From Paraspadella gotoi (Eukaryota; Chaetognatha): 64,000 bases of DNA. The position numbers and the translations under genes are program-made. Below are positions 24,819 to 38,486 of the stretch, piece by piece (position 1 is the stretch's first letter; each line of letters begins with the position of its first letter). The stretch spans positions 11,058,703 to 11,122,702 of the forward strand of contig CM119263.1 of NCBI GenBank assembly GCA_051294375.1. The letters are read 5' to 3'. Below the pieces are notes generated by a model. That model saw only the letters and a program-made list of their open reading frames with translations, did no database searches and was not told the DNA's origin.

Positions 24819-24843
24819 NNNNNNNNNNNNNNNNNNNNNNNNN
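24819..24843. other. Assembly gap, exactly 25 N, junction of versions 2 and 3
   Basis: Left flank GGAGAAAGGATGAAAA also occurs at about 31946-31957, where sequence continues without a gap into unique DNA. The natural right neighbour of version 2 is therefore probably the sequence after 31957. Confidence 1.
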
Positions 24844-25699
24844 TCAGGAGAAGCCCTCAAAGTTCTCAGCAATTCTGATTGAATCTTGGAAAGTAATCGA
24901 GGCACCAGCCGAAGGACGACGCCGAAGAGGGTTTGACGAAGATCTGCAACAACGAATCGAAGGTTGCAGAGACGCGAGGTGCCCCTCGATTTGTCACGTC
25001 GCCAAAAACCGTCAACTCGAACGGACCTTCATGGCGTTCTTTTTTTTTTTCTCCATTTAAGATTCTCCTCCTTTTTTTTTGTTTTCTTCCTCTTTTTTCT
25101 TTCCTCCTTTTTTTCTTCGTTCCTCGCCTTGTCCACGTTCCTTCCCTCCTTCCTCCCCCTTCCTCCTCCCCTACATACTTTCCTCGTTTCAGACTCAAGA
25201 TCCTCGTTTTTCGTCGTTAGTCTTTGTTGCTTTCTCTCTCGAATGCCAAAATTAACCCGCAAGATGGCTCTTTCGAGTTTTTTCTTCCCAACAGCGAGAG
25301 AATTGCTCTTTTGTTTGGGAACGAGAACCGGAAAAAGGGGGGGACCGCACGGTCGCTTAGAACCCTTTTTTTTTTTGGGGGGGAGGAAGAGGAGGAGGAG
25401 GGGGAGGTGGAGGAGGATGATAATGCGTCACCTTAACTTCTTCACTCAATTTTCAAGAGTTGAATTTGGTTCCCGAGATGAGAAGCAATCGAACCAGTAA
25501 CGCCTTTCTTGCCGATGTGCTAAGCTAAGAAGGTCTTTGCGGAGAAAAATATACCCGAGTCATTTATTTCTCGTCGGTAAATCTTATCTATAAATTATAG
25601 ATTAAATTATAGATAAATTATAGTATAATCTTTATTTTATCTAATTATAATCCACCTTTAATGAGCACGAGTAGAGTTTCTTCCCTAACGAGTTTATTA

Positions 25700-26545
25700 C
25701 AGAGTGTCATCAAGCGTACTGTCACTTTACAAAGACGCTGTGTCAAATGGTAAGGGTTAATTATTATTTGATAAAATCACCATGCAGTTTTTTTTTGGTA
25801 TCTATTTTATTTGTATCTTTATTGACACAATTGTAAATTTCAAATGAAGGGAAATTATGTTTTGACAGTCGATCAAAAATTTGGTGATATTAAATTTATA
25901 AAGTTATCCTGGTTATGATGAAAAAATAATTATGCATATTATATTACAGTAGTCACTATGTTATTTGCCCTGCTTTAGATTTGTTAATTGGGAATGATTG
26001 ACGATTTCAGAAGAGAAGATGCAAAAAATGATTATGAAGAAAATTTGATTTATATGACTCTTAATACTTCAGGAAACTGATAAAGCTACAAATTTAGTAC
26101 AATGATTCGGCTTATGATGTTGGATGCATAGATACATTCTACTGCTAAAATTATTTTTCAGCTCATAAGCATTGCTAATGTCAACCAGCCGCATGTCTGT
26201 AACAATCTCTCAATTAAAACAAATCAAATACTATTGCTGAAATTCTGTCAGGAAAGGCCTCTGACCATCACTTATAGCATAGCGACATATTATTGTTAAC
26301 TAAGTAGCTGAAAAAGGGCTTTTGGGTTGTGAAAGATTTGAATATTTTAAAATAGACAAAAAGTATTTCAACAATTAGCTTTGAGTGCTGATAAAATGTG
26401 ATATAATCGTTTGATTTAAAAATAAAACATCATATAAAACTGTACAGAACTTATGGATCCAACGAGTACAGTAAAATGCATTTTTTATAACTGTACTGAA
26501 TTACTGTATTTATTTGTAAAGTGTCAGTACACTTGAGACACTCTG
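25700..26545. mobile_element. Non-autonomous Tc1/mariner-like element, copy in version 3
   Basis: Apparently base-for-base the same as 18775-19620, with the same ends and TA flanks. Confidence 0.75.
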
Positions 26546-26704
26546 TATGTTAACTTTGGTAATTTGTGTTTGAAAAAGGTTATCAGACTTTTTTTTAACG
26601 ATTAATGTCTTGCGTCATTAAGCCCTCGTTTTCGACGCGTTTTTTTGAAAAAAAGTTCTTTGCCTTCCTATTTTTTTTTAGTTTATCCGTTTTGTTTTTG
26701 CGCT

Positions 26705-26736
<32 letters not shown>

Positions 26737-29700
26737 TCTCTCTCCTCTCTCTTCTCTCTGTCTCTCATCTCTCTCCTCTCTCTCTTCTCTCTTCACTCTC
26801 TCTCTCTTCTCTCTGTCATTCTCTGTGTCATTCTCTCTTCTCTATTCTCTCCCCTCCCCCTTTTTCGCAGTCACGTTGCGCGAAGAAGCTTTTTTAAAGA
26901 GGCGTCGCTAATCATGAAAGACCTTCGTGCTAAGAAGGACCGGATGAAAAAAAATGAGAATGGGAGAAAGAGAGCAATAGAGAAGAGAGAGAGATGAAGA
27001 GAAGAGAGAGAGAGAGGACAAAAGAGAAGAGGAGAGAAGAGAGAGAGGAAAGAGAGGAGAGAGAGAGAGAGAGAGAGAGGAGGGAAGAGAAAGAGGGAGA
27101 GAGAGAAAAAAAAGGAGAGAGGGAGAGAGAGAGAAGAGAGAAGGAGAGAGAGAGAAGAAAAAGGAGAGAGAGAATAAAGACGAGAGAGAGAGATAGAGAG
27201 AGAGGCGAGAGAGAGATAAAGAGAGAGAGAGTTAGAGAGAGAGAGTTAGAGAGAGATAGGAGAGAATGAGCGGATACAGGTTTTGTGCCAACTCCGGCGA
27301 GCCCTCATCTCGTCAGCCTATTTGTACAATCCTGGGCGATGAGGGCGACTAGCGTATGCAGAAGCCGTCGTCCCTTCCGCGAAGAATGACGTTGGATTCA
27401 AGACACGTTTCTCGTTTCGTTTCACCGTGAATCTCGGAGACAAATGAAAAAAAAAGAAATAAAAATGAACAGTCGAATAGTAAAGTGACATGAAAAAAAT
27501 ATAAAGAATCCGTATTCGATATCCTCGGACATTAGGGGCTCACACGAGGTTTTAAATTCCTCAGCCATGAAGAACTTTTTTTTCTCGATGCCGGCACGCG
27601 TCTTTTAGGCGATTTTCGGTCAGTTCTTCTAGATTTGAGTTCCAAACATATTATTTTGATAGAAACATAGAACCTTAGAACATGATTCGATTTTTTTAAT
27701 TATATTTAGAATTCGTGAAAAAATATGTTTAATAATTAGCCACAGTAATAATGCTCATAATAATCTTGATAATAAGACTAAAAGTTTTTTAAAGACTGTT
27801 CCGCAATCGTTTCTCTACTTTTTTCTTGTTTTTTTTTCTCCTGAAAAAAAAAAATTTATAGTTTTTTCAATGGAGAAAAACAAAAAGGAAAAATTTCAAG
27901 TCTCGAGCTCCAGACGACGGCCACGGTTGAAAGATTGGAGGAAGGGAGGGAGACAAGGATAGAGAGGGAGAAGAGGAGAGAGAGAGAGAGAGATGAGAGA
28001 GAAGGAGAGAGAGGAGAGAGAGAGAGCAGAGAGAGAGAGAGAGAGAGAAGGGGGAGAATGAGAGGAGGTAAATCAAGAAGGACGGTAGAGGAGAGAGAGA
28101 GGTAGAGGGTGAAGGATGGGAAAGAGAGAAAAGTGAGGAAGACTGTAAAAAACTGTGAGAGAGGCATGACGGGAGAGGGGAGAGTGACGAGGAGCAAGTC
28201 GGTGGATTGGTGATCTGGTGATTGGTGATGAGAAGGTGGAATACCGAGGGAGAATGGAGATGAATTTTTGTCGCAGAGAAATGGCGAAACAGAAAACAGA
28301 GCGGAAAAAGGATTGTCGCGTGGGAATGAATGATGAAGGTAGGGAAATTGGCGGAAACGAGGAGATGTAATTAGACAACGTTGGAAAATGATGAAACGAA
28401 AATGAGGAAAACAACGATACAAACAAATAGATGAGAGCGAAAAAGGCAAGTGCAAAGAAAGAGAGAGATTGGAGGAAGAAAAGGAAGAGAAGAGAGAGGT
28501 GAGTTGGAGTGAGAGCGTTAAGTGGATAATGTTCGCGAAAGTCTGTCAACAGAAGAAAGAGAGGGGGTGGAAAGAGTAAGAAGCGGAAAGAGAGAGAGAG
28601 GCGAAGTTGGAGTGAGAGCGTTAAAGGTGGATAATGTCCGAAAGTCTCGTCAACAGAAGAAAGAGAGGGGGAGAAGAGGGAAAGACATAATAATTATGAG
28701 CTCGGGTGTTCGCGATTAAAACCCCCCTCTCAGCCTCTCAGGGACTAAGCGTTTGTTCGAAACTCTTGAAACCCATCGTCTGGAAGAGCGAAAGTTTTTC
28801 TCTTTTTTTTTTTGAACTCAGTCACTGTTTCTCTCTCGTGCCAAAAAAAAAAAGAAAAAAAAAACGAGGATGAATCCTGCATAATAATGAGATCCTAGTG
28901 ATTTCAATAAAACTCTTCCTGCTATCCCGCTTTTTCTTTCCGTTCATCCCCGTTTCTTCCCTTTTCCTTTTTACATATACTCGTTTCTTCTTCTTCGTTT
29001 CACCCTCTCCTACCTAATTTTTTCTTGTTTATCCTCCATTTATTTAAAAAAAACAAAAAACAAAAGACATCGAGATTAGAAGTTTGAATCTTGAGTTTTA
29101 AAAAAGAAGAGAAAGATTAAGAGAGGTGGCGCGAGAATCAAGGAACGGTCTGCTTCGCTTATCCCCAGTTTGACGAAAGCTCGGCGTCCGATCGACGAGG
29201 AATTTCGATGACCCGCGGAATCTGATGATAGAATTAAGATGGCTATTGAGGTACGAGTTGGTAAAAGGTTAAAGGTAAAAATGTAAGTTCTCGAAAAGCA
29301 AAATAAACCAAATAAACTAGGACTCAAAAAAAAATAAGAATGAACACTGAGAAAAGTTTGAGCAAAACAACAGAAATATACATGTGTAAATCAAAAATTA
29401 TACTAAATATTTGTATTTGCATTTGTAATAAAGTTTAATTTCGGTTAAAAAATTTCTCCCTAAAAAGAATATAGAATAAGGAAACATATCTGAAAATGAG
29501 AAAAAGAGGCCATAACCGAAAAAAATCAGGAACAAAAAAAAAAAAGGAATAGGTAAACGTCCTGGCTTCATTCTTATTTATTCTCCGTCTTTACGAAGCG
29601 AATCTCTCGTACTCATCTCGGCATAGTTGCCCTTCGACGCGAGTTGATTTGGACCTCGCGGCAATTAGTTTCCATTTTATAGATAGCAGGAATTGCCCTC

Positions 29701-30969
29701 TTTGCACGAAAGTGTATCTATCTGCTGGTTAGTCGGTTAGTCTGCCCGTCCTACGTTGTTTGTCTTCAACCAGACCTATGAGCACTTCTTTTTGTCTGCC
29801 GATGTCTCGTTACCACCGGTCCGTTAATTCGTCCTCCGTTTTTCCTCGGTCAGTCCTCGTCCATTCGGTTGTCCGACGATCTTAGCATCGCCCGTTCTCG
29901 GTCGTTCCGTTTCCTTCCGTGAATCAGACTCGGACAAATCAACTCGATGCCTTCGTTTCTAAAAAAAAAAAAAAAAAAAAAAAAACCGCTCGTTTCACTT
30001 CAACTGCAGTCTCGCCGACTTTTAAACCATCCCAGAAACGACCACCACCCGTTCAGCCGGCTTCACCTCCCTACCCCCGCCCTCCGGTGCAAACCGCAGA
30101 CCCTCATCAGGGTCCCGCGCCGCTCGGGCGTCCCGCGCCCATCAGCCGTCGGGACTCGCTCTTCAATCATCCGCGGTCCGACGCCCGTGTGACTCATACG
30201 CGTCGGTTCTGGCGTCCGACGAGGAGACCGGGGCGGGGGCAAGAGGAGGGGTGAACAATGATGGCGTCGAAATCGGTTATGGGCGGCGCATTGTGTGTTC
30301 TTCTCGTCCGCGAACGATGATGAGGAATCGAATCGTGTCGGGGGAAGATGGGCCGGGGGGGTGGTGGGCGGGTTGGAATCGGTCCGTTGCGCGTCGAGTG
30401 ACGAGGGCTTTAATGGTTCTGGAATCATGAGTGAATGAGAAGAGCTTTATATAAGCGAACCGTTGGGGAGTTCAAATAGAATATATATCGATCTCGACTG
30501 GAATTATAATTACTTTTATGATTTAAAACTTCGAAAAATTAAATTTCACCGAATCAAATCTTAACTGTTCAGTGTTTACTCCGTTCAAATATTGCAGTTT
30601 CAGCATCGACGCGCGTGATTCTGTGATGATATCAATTGATGCCCGTCGCAGCAGACTCAGTGAGAGATGCCTGTTTGATAATGCGGAGACGATCGTCGTT
30701 AATGCGATTTCGTTTATTCGCGAATCTTGATGATGGGATGAAACCTCGGGGATTCTTCCAGGGTTTTGATGGGGAAGATGGGGGGGGTGGACGGCGGGAA
30801 CAGAATTTGGACTTGGTCGGGGGCGGAATAGAGAGTTTATGTGAATCTTCTGAGAGATGAATTGGGAGGCAAATTATCGTGAACTCATTCTTCTTTTGCT
30901 TTACAAAAATTAACTACTACTCATATTCCAATAGTAATTTGGTAGAGTAGTATGTGAAAGAGAGGAGAG

Positions 30970-31021
<52 letters not shown>

Positions 31022-31297
31022 GAGAGGAGAGACAAATAGATCACCATAAATAGATTATGTGAAAAGTCTTGAGAACTTGAATGACATATACGATTAAAAT
31101 AAAAAAAAAAAAGAGGAAGAAAATGATAACAATTAATCTAGTCTTGTCAATTTTATCGTTTTAGGCAACCGTGAGATCGTCAGCCTGTTGAATTAATTAT
31201 GTAAATGTTAGACGAGTATTAAATTAAGAAAAACGCGGAAATTAAAATCTCAGCATTAAGAAATCCTTATAGCCAACAGCCCTCTCTCCATCAACAA

Positions 31298-31536
31298 GGA
31301 GCAGAATACGCCGTCCCATCGTCGAGGCAAAACTTCAATCTCGTCATCTTCGCGCGTCCGAATCGGACGACCGCCGGAAAGTACGACTGCTCCGGCGGGC
31401 GCGCGCGTTGTGCAGTCTCCCGTGGTCTACTGGCCCGCTGTCGCGTGCTAGACGTATGCTGCGGCTGCAGGGAGGCGTCGTCGCGGAATTCCTTGCCGAC
31501 GGCCGAGCGTGCGGTCCGGCGAGGAGGAAGAGAGAG
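31298..31536 (+). pseudogene. Frame-broken second copy of IgSF exon C
   Basis: Corresponds to 24179-24400 in version 3, including the acceptor region TCTCCATCAACA and the donor AGAG/GTGAGG. Relative to the intact exon it has many one- or few-base insertions and deletions (CATCAACAAGGAGCAGAATA, for example), so no frame stays open and the YDC and FTC motifs cannot be read through. The damage is indel-biased and matches its surroundings, so I treat it as an assembly duplicate, not a pseudoexon or an alternative exon. Confidence 0.8.
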
Positions 31537-31988
31537 GTGAGGCGATTGAAGATAAGTTCATTAGTCAAAGCGAAACTTATCATTGCTTTATACCTTTATT
31601 TTTCAAATCATTCAACCAATTATTGTGTAGGCCTCAGCGAATTGTTTTTCTGTTTTTTTGTTTGGATTTTTTTGTCCTGAGAAACTCAGCTTTACTGACT
31701 AAAAGTAAACAAAGGAAAAATTGAAAGGACAAAACGTACCCAAAAAAAAAAGGGGGGAAAACCCGCCAAAAATAAAAAGGCGCGCCCGGCTCTGGCCGGT
31801 CATCAGTTTGCAGACAAAAAGCCTTCCGACGAGTCTTAAACGGCCGCGAAAGACAAACGGCCTCAATCAAAAACAAGAGCCGAAAATAACGTATAAAGAT
31901 AACGAAAAAAAACAGAAAGGGAAAAAGAAGGAGGAGAACGTAGGAGAAAGGATGAAAACAGTGGGAGACTGGGAGAGGGGAAGGGGAG

Positions 31989-32023
<35 letters not shown>

Positions 32024-32776
32024 AGAGAGAGAGACGAGAGATGAGAGAGAGAGAGAGAGAGAGACAAAGCTGCACAGTTCACTTAGACAAAAAGTGAAAA
32101 AAGATTTGTCACAAAGAAAACTTGAGTAAAACAGAAAAAAAAGTAGAAGACAATCAAATTCAAATGGTAAAAATGAATCTAAAAGTAGTAAGAATAAATC
32201 GTGAAAAAAAAAGAGAACACGAAAAGGACAAGTCGAGTGTAAAAAGAAGAAAAAAAAAGGAAGGAAAAGGTAGAAAAGAAAAAAAAGAAAGGGAATGCCG
32301 GTCACGCTCGGGCGTCAACGGTCGGTAATCCGAGGCCAGGACACGGCAGAACCAGAAACAGTAAACACGTCCCAAAACATTTTCTATCGGCCACTCCGAC
32401 CTTTTTTTTCCGCTACTCTCACTCGCTTGTTTTCACCGAAGCTTCCTATTACCCATTTTAGACAGTCGAACGGACAAAACTGTTCAACAGATATACACTT
32501 TTTTTCATAAAAAGAAAAATAGTAAACTTTAAAGTTTAACTAGACTGATGGTCTTTGCTCATCCTCCTCTTTCCTTTCTCTCGCTCTCATCATACTTCTT
32601 TCTTTCCTCCCTTCTCCTCCTCCTCCTCTCCCTTCAACCTCCTCTTATTCCCAAACACCTCGTCAACTTCTGGCGGCCTGTGAAAAGTTCGATAAGAAAG
32701 GCGAAGAGTTCAGCGACGCCAGACTAGGGGTCAAGGGGAGAGGGGGCTGCGAGCGCGTGAGCGTGTGAATCGGCGA

Positions 32777-32888
<112 letters not shown>

Positions 32889-34747
32889 AAGAGAGAGAGA
32901 AAGAGAGGAAGTGTGAAAAGAGAGAGAAAGAGGCGTGTGAACGTGAGAAGCGTAAGAACTTGGGAGGATGTGATTGAACGATTGAGTGGTTGGACGAGAG
33001 AGTGGGTTTAAGACTGAGTACGTGAGAGGAAGCGTGAGGCTTTCACTGCCATGTGGGGAGGAAAAAAAGATGAAAAAGAAAAAGAAACAGTGAGAGGGAG
33101 ATGTTGAAACAGTTGAACAATTAACATTAGATTAGAGAAATTGGGAGTTTGAACATATTTTGTAGAGAGATCAAAGCCAAAGGTTAAAAACAGAAGATAA
33201 TTTTTTAGTAAAACAGTATAATGTATAATGTATAATCTCTGCCGAAGTTAACTTAGACTAATAATCCCTGGTCAGTTCCCAGTCTCAAGACATGCTCTTG
33301 CCTTCCTTTCCTATTCACAGCGCCCTAAATCATTCTCTGACTCTCTTATTGATTCATCTCTCCCTCTCTGTTCCCCCTCTCCTTCTTTGCTCACTAAAGG
33401 GGAAAAGAGTTCATAAAAAAGATTGGAAGAATTTGTGGCGGAAACTTCCATTAAAAAAGCGCCCGTTGGGGGCAGCGAGCGCGCTTGGGGGTAGAGACGG
33501 CAGAAAAGCGACTGTTGTAAGAAACTAATGAGAAAAGACGCTTAAGCCTTCACAAATTATTACTAGTTCGAAAACGGGTAACGGCGCACGTACAACCGAA
33601 AGTATTTATTGCAAGTTCGAGACTATTCTAGAGAAATTGTTACGCTTGCGAAATATTCGTAAGAAACGACGATGATGTTGCCATCTCTGTTCGCCAAGAA
33701 AAGAAGTTTGCTTTTTTGGCTACAGAAGGAACAAACAGGCGAATACTGACACAAGGACCGAAGAGATGCTTGGCAACGAGAGAGAGAGAGAGAGAGAGAG
33801 AAAGCAAGCCTGGTTATTAGCATTTTGGCCGCTGGAGGCCGCGATGGAGGCTGGACGTAACCCAGAAAGCTGCCGCTCCTCCCGGGACTCGACGGATTTT
33901 CTTTCCCCAGCCAAACGATTATGCGTCAGACGAAAAGTGGAGAAAAAAAGTTTTAAGTTGCGTCGTGTGACTCCATGAGGCGGTGGGGCGCCTGGTGGCT
34001 GAGTTTGTCTCGTTTACGTAGCCAAAGTAATATACAGACTACTATTAACTTAATAATTAAGTTATTAAGTTATTAAGTTATGTATTCAGACCTCCCAAAA
34101 AAAGTAAGTTTCGCTGCCTTATGTTCCTTATGTTTTTAAGTTCGATGGTGGAAAAGAGATGGGCGACTCGTAAAACCAGTTATTGTCAGTTTCTTCCTTT
34201 TTTCTCCAAAAAACCAATAGGCGCTGTACATATATTTTTTAAGAGAGAAGCGAATCAGCTTTTCGCTTTCTCGATTTCTCAACAGAAGCTTCGCTTTTTT
34301 TTTTCGTCCCATCGTAAATACTTTTCTGTTGCTTATCTTCACAAATGTTTTGTGTCTCGATCGTCTGTTTCCGTTTTGTTTCCTCCATTTTTTGTCTGTT
34401 TTTCTTCACCCTTTTTCTTCTTTCCATCTCCAATCGACTTCGAAACAAACGTTTTCATTGAGAATTTATAACTACTTATGAAATTTGTACAACTTATACT
34501 TAGTGCTACGCGGCTTTCTTTCCTCTATGGAAATGCTCTTGTACTTTCAACGCTCAACATTCCAGTTTTTTTGGTTTAGTTTTTAGTTCCATTTCTCTCT
34601 TTTTCATCTCATTTTCCAACCTAATCCTCTTTCCGTCTTACATCTTTAAACCAACCTTTTTTCTAATTTTTTTTTTCAGTCTCTTTTTCGTATTTTTCGG
34701 TCGTACAGAGTCTCTCTCTCCCTGTCTGTCCCTACGTCCCTCAGTAC

Positions 34748-34883
<136 letters not shown>

Positions 34884-35270
34884 CTTTGTTTGCCTTCGCG
34901 CTGGATTTCCATGTTTAGGTCATCAACAGATTTTTGTTGTTTTTGTCATCAGCATATTTTTTTCTCGTTTTCCCCTCTCGGGCGGGACGTCCCTATGACC
35001 GTCATAAAAACATTTAAGTGTGTTCCCTTTTTTGACCATTTTTGTCCAACGTCGCTTTTTAACATCTACTTTTGTTTTATTCTATCGTTTTGACTGCCAA
35101 ATGTTTGCCGTTGTTCTTAGCATCCGTCAAAAAGTTAATCGAGTAGTGCAAACTTGTTTTTTTTTTTTTAATATAATTTTTTTTTCTTTGAGCATTTGAC
35201 ATCAAACATAACCACGAGTGTAAAGCATCAGACGTCAGCATCAGGCCAATCAAGAAGCGACGTTAACACA

Positions 35271-35308
<38 letters not shown>
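35271..35308. repeat. (ACG)n microsatellite
   Basis: About 12 ACG units. Similar CGT/ACG tracts recur near 6054-6080, 43400-43446 and 46530-46557, all in introns. Confidence 0.95.
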
Positions 35309-36411
35309 CAAAACGAAGAGGGTCCCCATCTCCCCAACCCCGTCTCGCGGTTAAGAGTCTTTGCTCCCAATTCCCTCAAAAGATATTAAGGAGGCGGAAA
35401 GAAGAAAAAAAAACCGAGTCGAGTTTTTCGTTTTCCTTTCGAGAGAAAAAAAAAAGTCGGTGAAGGTCGAATGAAGCGTCGCCGTTGAAGATTCGCCCTA
35501 GTGGCGGCCGCCGTAATGGCGTCGCTGGATGGTCCAGAATGTTTCGGGTTCCAGGTTGACACGTATCATTCCTTAAGAAAATGATAATTTGACGTTGAAA
35601 GAAGTCATTTATAAGTATCGATTGGCAAACAATGCAATGAAATTAGCGGATTAAAAATAAAATCTCAGTAGTTAGGTTGGTACAGGTATTTACAGTACTG
35701 GTAGATTTATAAAAAAAAAAAAACACTAAAAAAAAGAATTTTTGCTTCTCGCAAATATCATTTAAACGTTTTAAAGTGTTTCTTATAAATATTAAATTTG
35801 TCATTTTACATATTTACTCTCTCTTCTGTATTCTAAATCAACGTGACTAAGTTTAAACCAAAAAAAAAAGAAGCCTCACACGCCAACTCTCACACACATA
35901 CACCTGTTTTCGATTTTGCACCTGTCTTTGGATGACCCCAAGAGGTGAAAGGTGAGAGACAAACGTCCACGTCTCAGGTGCCTTTAAAGGATGACCAATG
36001 GAAGAAGAGGCTTTCGTCTCGAGAAGCGAGAGGAAAATCGGGTTTGAATATTGGGACTTGGGGGGGGGAAGTCTCGAAGGGGAAATAATAAAGGTGTGGA
36101 TTTGGCACGAGATCCGAATTTGAGACGAGATAGATTTCGAAAAAAAAAAAAAAAAAATTTACAATGCCGCGAATCCAAGGATTACATTTTTTAACTTCCT
36201 AACCTCGATCGTTCTCCCTCACCAAAAAAAAAAAAGAAAGAAGTAATCTTCGTTTGTTTATTTGGCCTCACAAACGTTTCTTTTTCACAAAAGTCCTCGC
36301 GTTCACGGATTCACCCAACCCGAGCGACTTCAATCAAAGTCAATCACCTAAAATAGAGACACCAAAACATCACCTCTTTCATCTTCTTCTCCTTCTTCTC
36401 TTCCTCCTCAG

Positions 36412-36515
36412 GTCGACGTCCTCCGCCTCGTCCTCCACCGCCTCCTCCTCTTCCTCCTCCTCCTCTGTCACTTCCTCAAGGTCCTCAACTCATTCGGCTC
36501 TGATCAAGTGGCGAC
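36412..36515 (+). CDS. IgSF gene, exon D: Ig2 Ser-rich B-C loop and strand C (partial, runs into a gap)
   Basis: Acceptor CTTCCTCCTCAG. With the two bases left by exon C it reads R-S-T-S-S-A-S-S-T-A, then a run of eight Ser, then VTSSRSSTHSALIKWR. The terminal ALIKWR supplies the strand C Trp of Ig2. The exon runs into a 10-N gap at 36516, so its donor is not visible. Exon E starts in phase 0, which requires exon D to end on a codon boundary inside or just after the gap. The Ser run is encoded by TCC/TCT repeats, so length variation between individuals is likely. Confidence 0.75.
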
Positions 36516-36525
36516 NNNNNNNNNN
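36516..36525. other. Assembly gap, 10 N, at the 3' end of exon D
   Basis: The gap falls three bases after the strand C Trp codon and hides the exon D donor. The open frame after it has no good donor and is not assigned to the exon. Confidence 1.
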
Positions 36526-37209
36526 GGCAAGGGTCGACGCTAACGTCGTCGTCCCGATTTTCTTTCGGTTTTCCCGAGATAAGTGACACATAATTTTCTT
36601 TTCACGTTCGAGAGGTTAATACGAAGCTGTGAGAGTCGGAGAGAGCGAGGTTGTTGTAAGAAGAAGAAACTTGGGGGGGGGGAGTAGGATAAAATGAAAT
36701 TTGAGAGAAAAACTGCGACCTTTATGGGCGAATTAATTTTCGAAACACTAAATATTAGGTTCATAAAAATCGTGATCAGGGCGAAATTAAAGATAACTTT
36801 GATATCATATTTCGTATTCTAATTTTTTTTGTTTGAAACTAAATTTTAATCTCGATTCTAGATAATGTGTATGATATAGACCACAAGAACATCGTTAGTT
36901 CTACGATCCAAAATATAAAAAAAAGCCAGGGAATTTCAGCCTTAAGAAGGACGACAAATATTTAAAACCCTTTTGCCCGACAATGAAAAATATCTTGATT
37001 CTTGTAAGACAAATAATTCAGTGTCTCCCATTTTGAGCCGAAGAAGAAAAAGAATCGTCTCTGTTTTCTAAAAATAGAAAGTCACTATCGAGTGAGAAGA
37101 AATGAGAGAGAAAATTAGAAAGAGCTGGAAGAGGCGCGAGGAAAAGCATTATTCATTCGCTCGCAAGAAGTTCTCTCTCTCTCTCACTCTCTCTCTCTCT
37201 CTCTCTCTC

Positions 37210-37381
37210 NNNNNNNNNNNNNNNNNNNNNNNNNNNNNNNNNNNNNNNNNNNNNNNNNNNNNNNNNNNNNNNNNNNNNNNNNNNNNNNNNNNNNNNNNNN
37301 NNNNNNNNNNNNNNNNNNNNNNNNNNNNNNNNNNNNNNNNNNNNNNNNNNNNNNNNNNNNNNNNNNNNNNNNNNNNNNNNN
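37210..37381. other. Assembly gap, 172 N
   Basis: Starts at the end of a CT microsatellite, a common point of assembly failure. Confidence 1.
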
Positions 37382-37642
37382 CTCGACTTTATATTCCATA
37401 ACTTTTTCTTTCTCTCAAGAGGCAGTGATTCTTTACCCACTTCATCACAAGGATTCACAGACTTTAAATCACGAAAGACGCGAAAAGGGAGAGGAGGAGG
37501 AAGAGGAGGAAGAGGAGATTGAAGGAGGAAAAAAAAAGGGCATGGGAGGGAAGAGGGGGGCAGTGGGGAAAAATCTAATCGTTTATGTTGTCGTGAATAT
37601 AATTCTTAACGAGAGAAAGAGAGAGAGAGAGAAAGAGGGAGA

Positions 37643-37649
<7 letters not shown>

Positions 37650-37715
<66 letters not shown>
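37650..37715. repeat. (GA)n microsatellite ending in (CA)n
   Basis: GA run followed by CAGACACACAC, a change of dinucleotide at the 3' edge. Confidence 0.95.
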
Positions 37716-37721
<6 letters not shown>

Positions 37722-38185
37722 CACACTCTCACACACGAGTAGGAGGAAAGGGTAAGAGAGAAAAAAAAAGGTCAAAAAGAAGATGAGAAGATAAAATCTT
37801 GATTAGGTATTAGGCAAGAATTTAATCAGAATTCTTTCATTCGTTTTCTTCATTAATTCTATTTTTTTCGAACTCTATTTTAAAGAAAAGAATTTTTTTC
37901 CCTTCATTTCGAGCGGAAGTCGAATAATTTTTGCCAAAGATAAAAAAGAAAAAAGGAAAAATATTTCGCGTCTTTATTTCAACAAAAGAAATAAATCTGC
38001 AACTGTTCTGCAATTCGAGGCTTCGACGCTCAGCAAAGAAAAGACGATTTAAGAATTAATTTTCAAATATTTAAAGAATGTCTCCAGAAGAGTTAGACCT
38101 ATTTAATTTTTCCGCGTCCTTAAAAAGAGAGAAATTGGTTTATAATGTTAAAACTCGTAGTTAAAGATAAATATTTTTTTCGCGT

Positions 38186-38381
38186 NNNNNNNNNNNNNNN
38201 NNNNNNNNNNNNNNNNNNNNNNNNNNNNNNNNNNNNNNNNNNNNNNNNNNNNNNNNNNNNNNNNNNNNNNNNNNNNNNNNNNNNNNNNNNNNNNNNNNNN
38301 NNNNNNNNNNNNNNNNNNNNNNNNNNNNNNNNNNNNNNNNNNNNNNNNNNNNNNNNNNNNNNNNNNNNNNNNNNNNNNNNN
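38186..38381. other. Assembly gap, 196 N
   Basis: Lies about 100 bp before the exon E acceptor. An additional exon could be hidden here, but none is required by phase if exon D ends in phase 0. Confidence 1.
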
Positions 38382-38486
38382 TTCCTCCGCCTCATCTCCA
38401 TTTTTCTCTCTTCCCTCTCTTCCTCCACTCCTCCCCCTTCTTCGTACCTCCTCCCCAACCCCTCTCCCTCTCCCTTTCTCTCTCAG

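Larger units (their letters stand above)
24844..31966 (+). repeat. Version 3 of the ~7-kb repeated segment (indel-rich after 26747)
   Basis: 24844-26747 appears identical to 17919-19822. From there to about 31966 the order of landmarks is unchanged, but inserted or deleted single bases occur every 10-30 bp. This includes non-repetitive and coding sequence, and a run of about 25 A at 29962-29986 that version 2 lacks. Indel-dominated decay without many substitutions points to raw-read sequence. Confidence 0.88.
36526..38486 (+). other. Intron D-E with two gaps
   Basis: AT-rich, with a CT run broken by a gap (37210-37381), (GA)n at 37650-37715, and a second gap at 38186-38381. It ends in the acceptor TCTCTCTCAG. 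No other coding sequence was seen, though up to about 370 bp is unread. Confidence 0.7.

Noticed and set aside
31298-31536. Mutually exclusive or paralogous exon C
   Set aside because: Frame destroyed by evenly spread indels that match the surrounding raw-read-like sequence.
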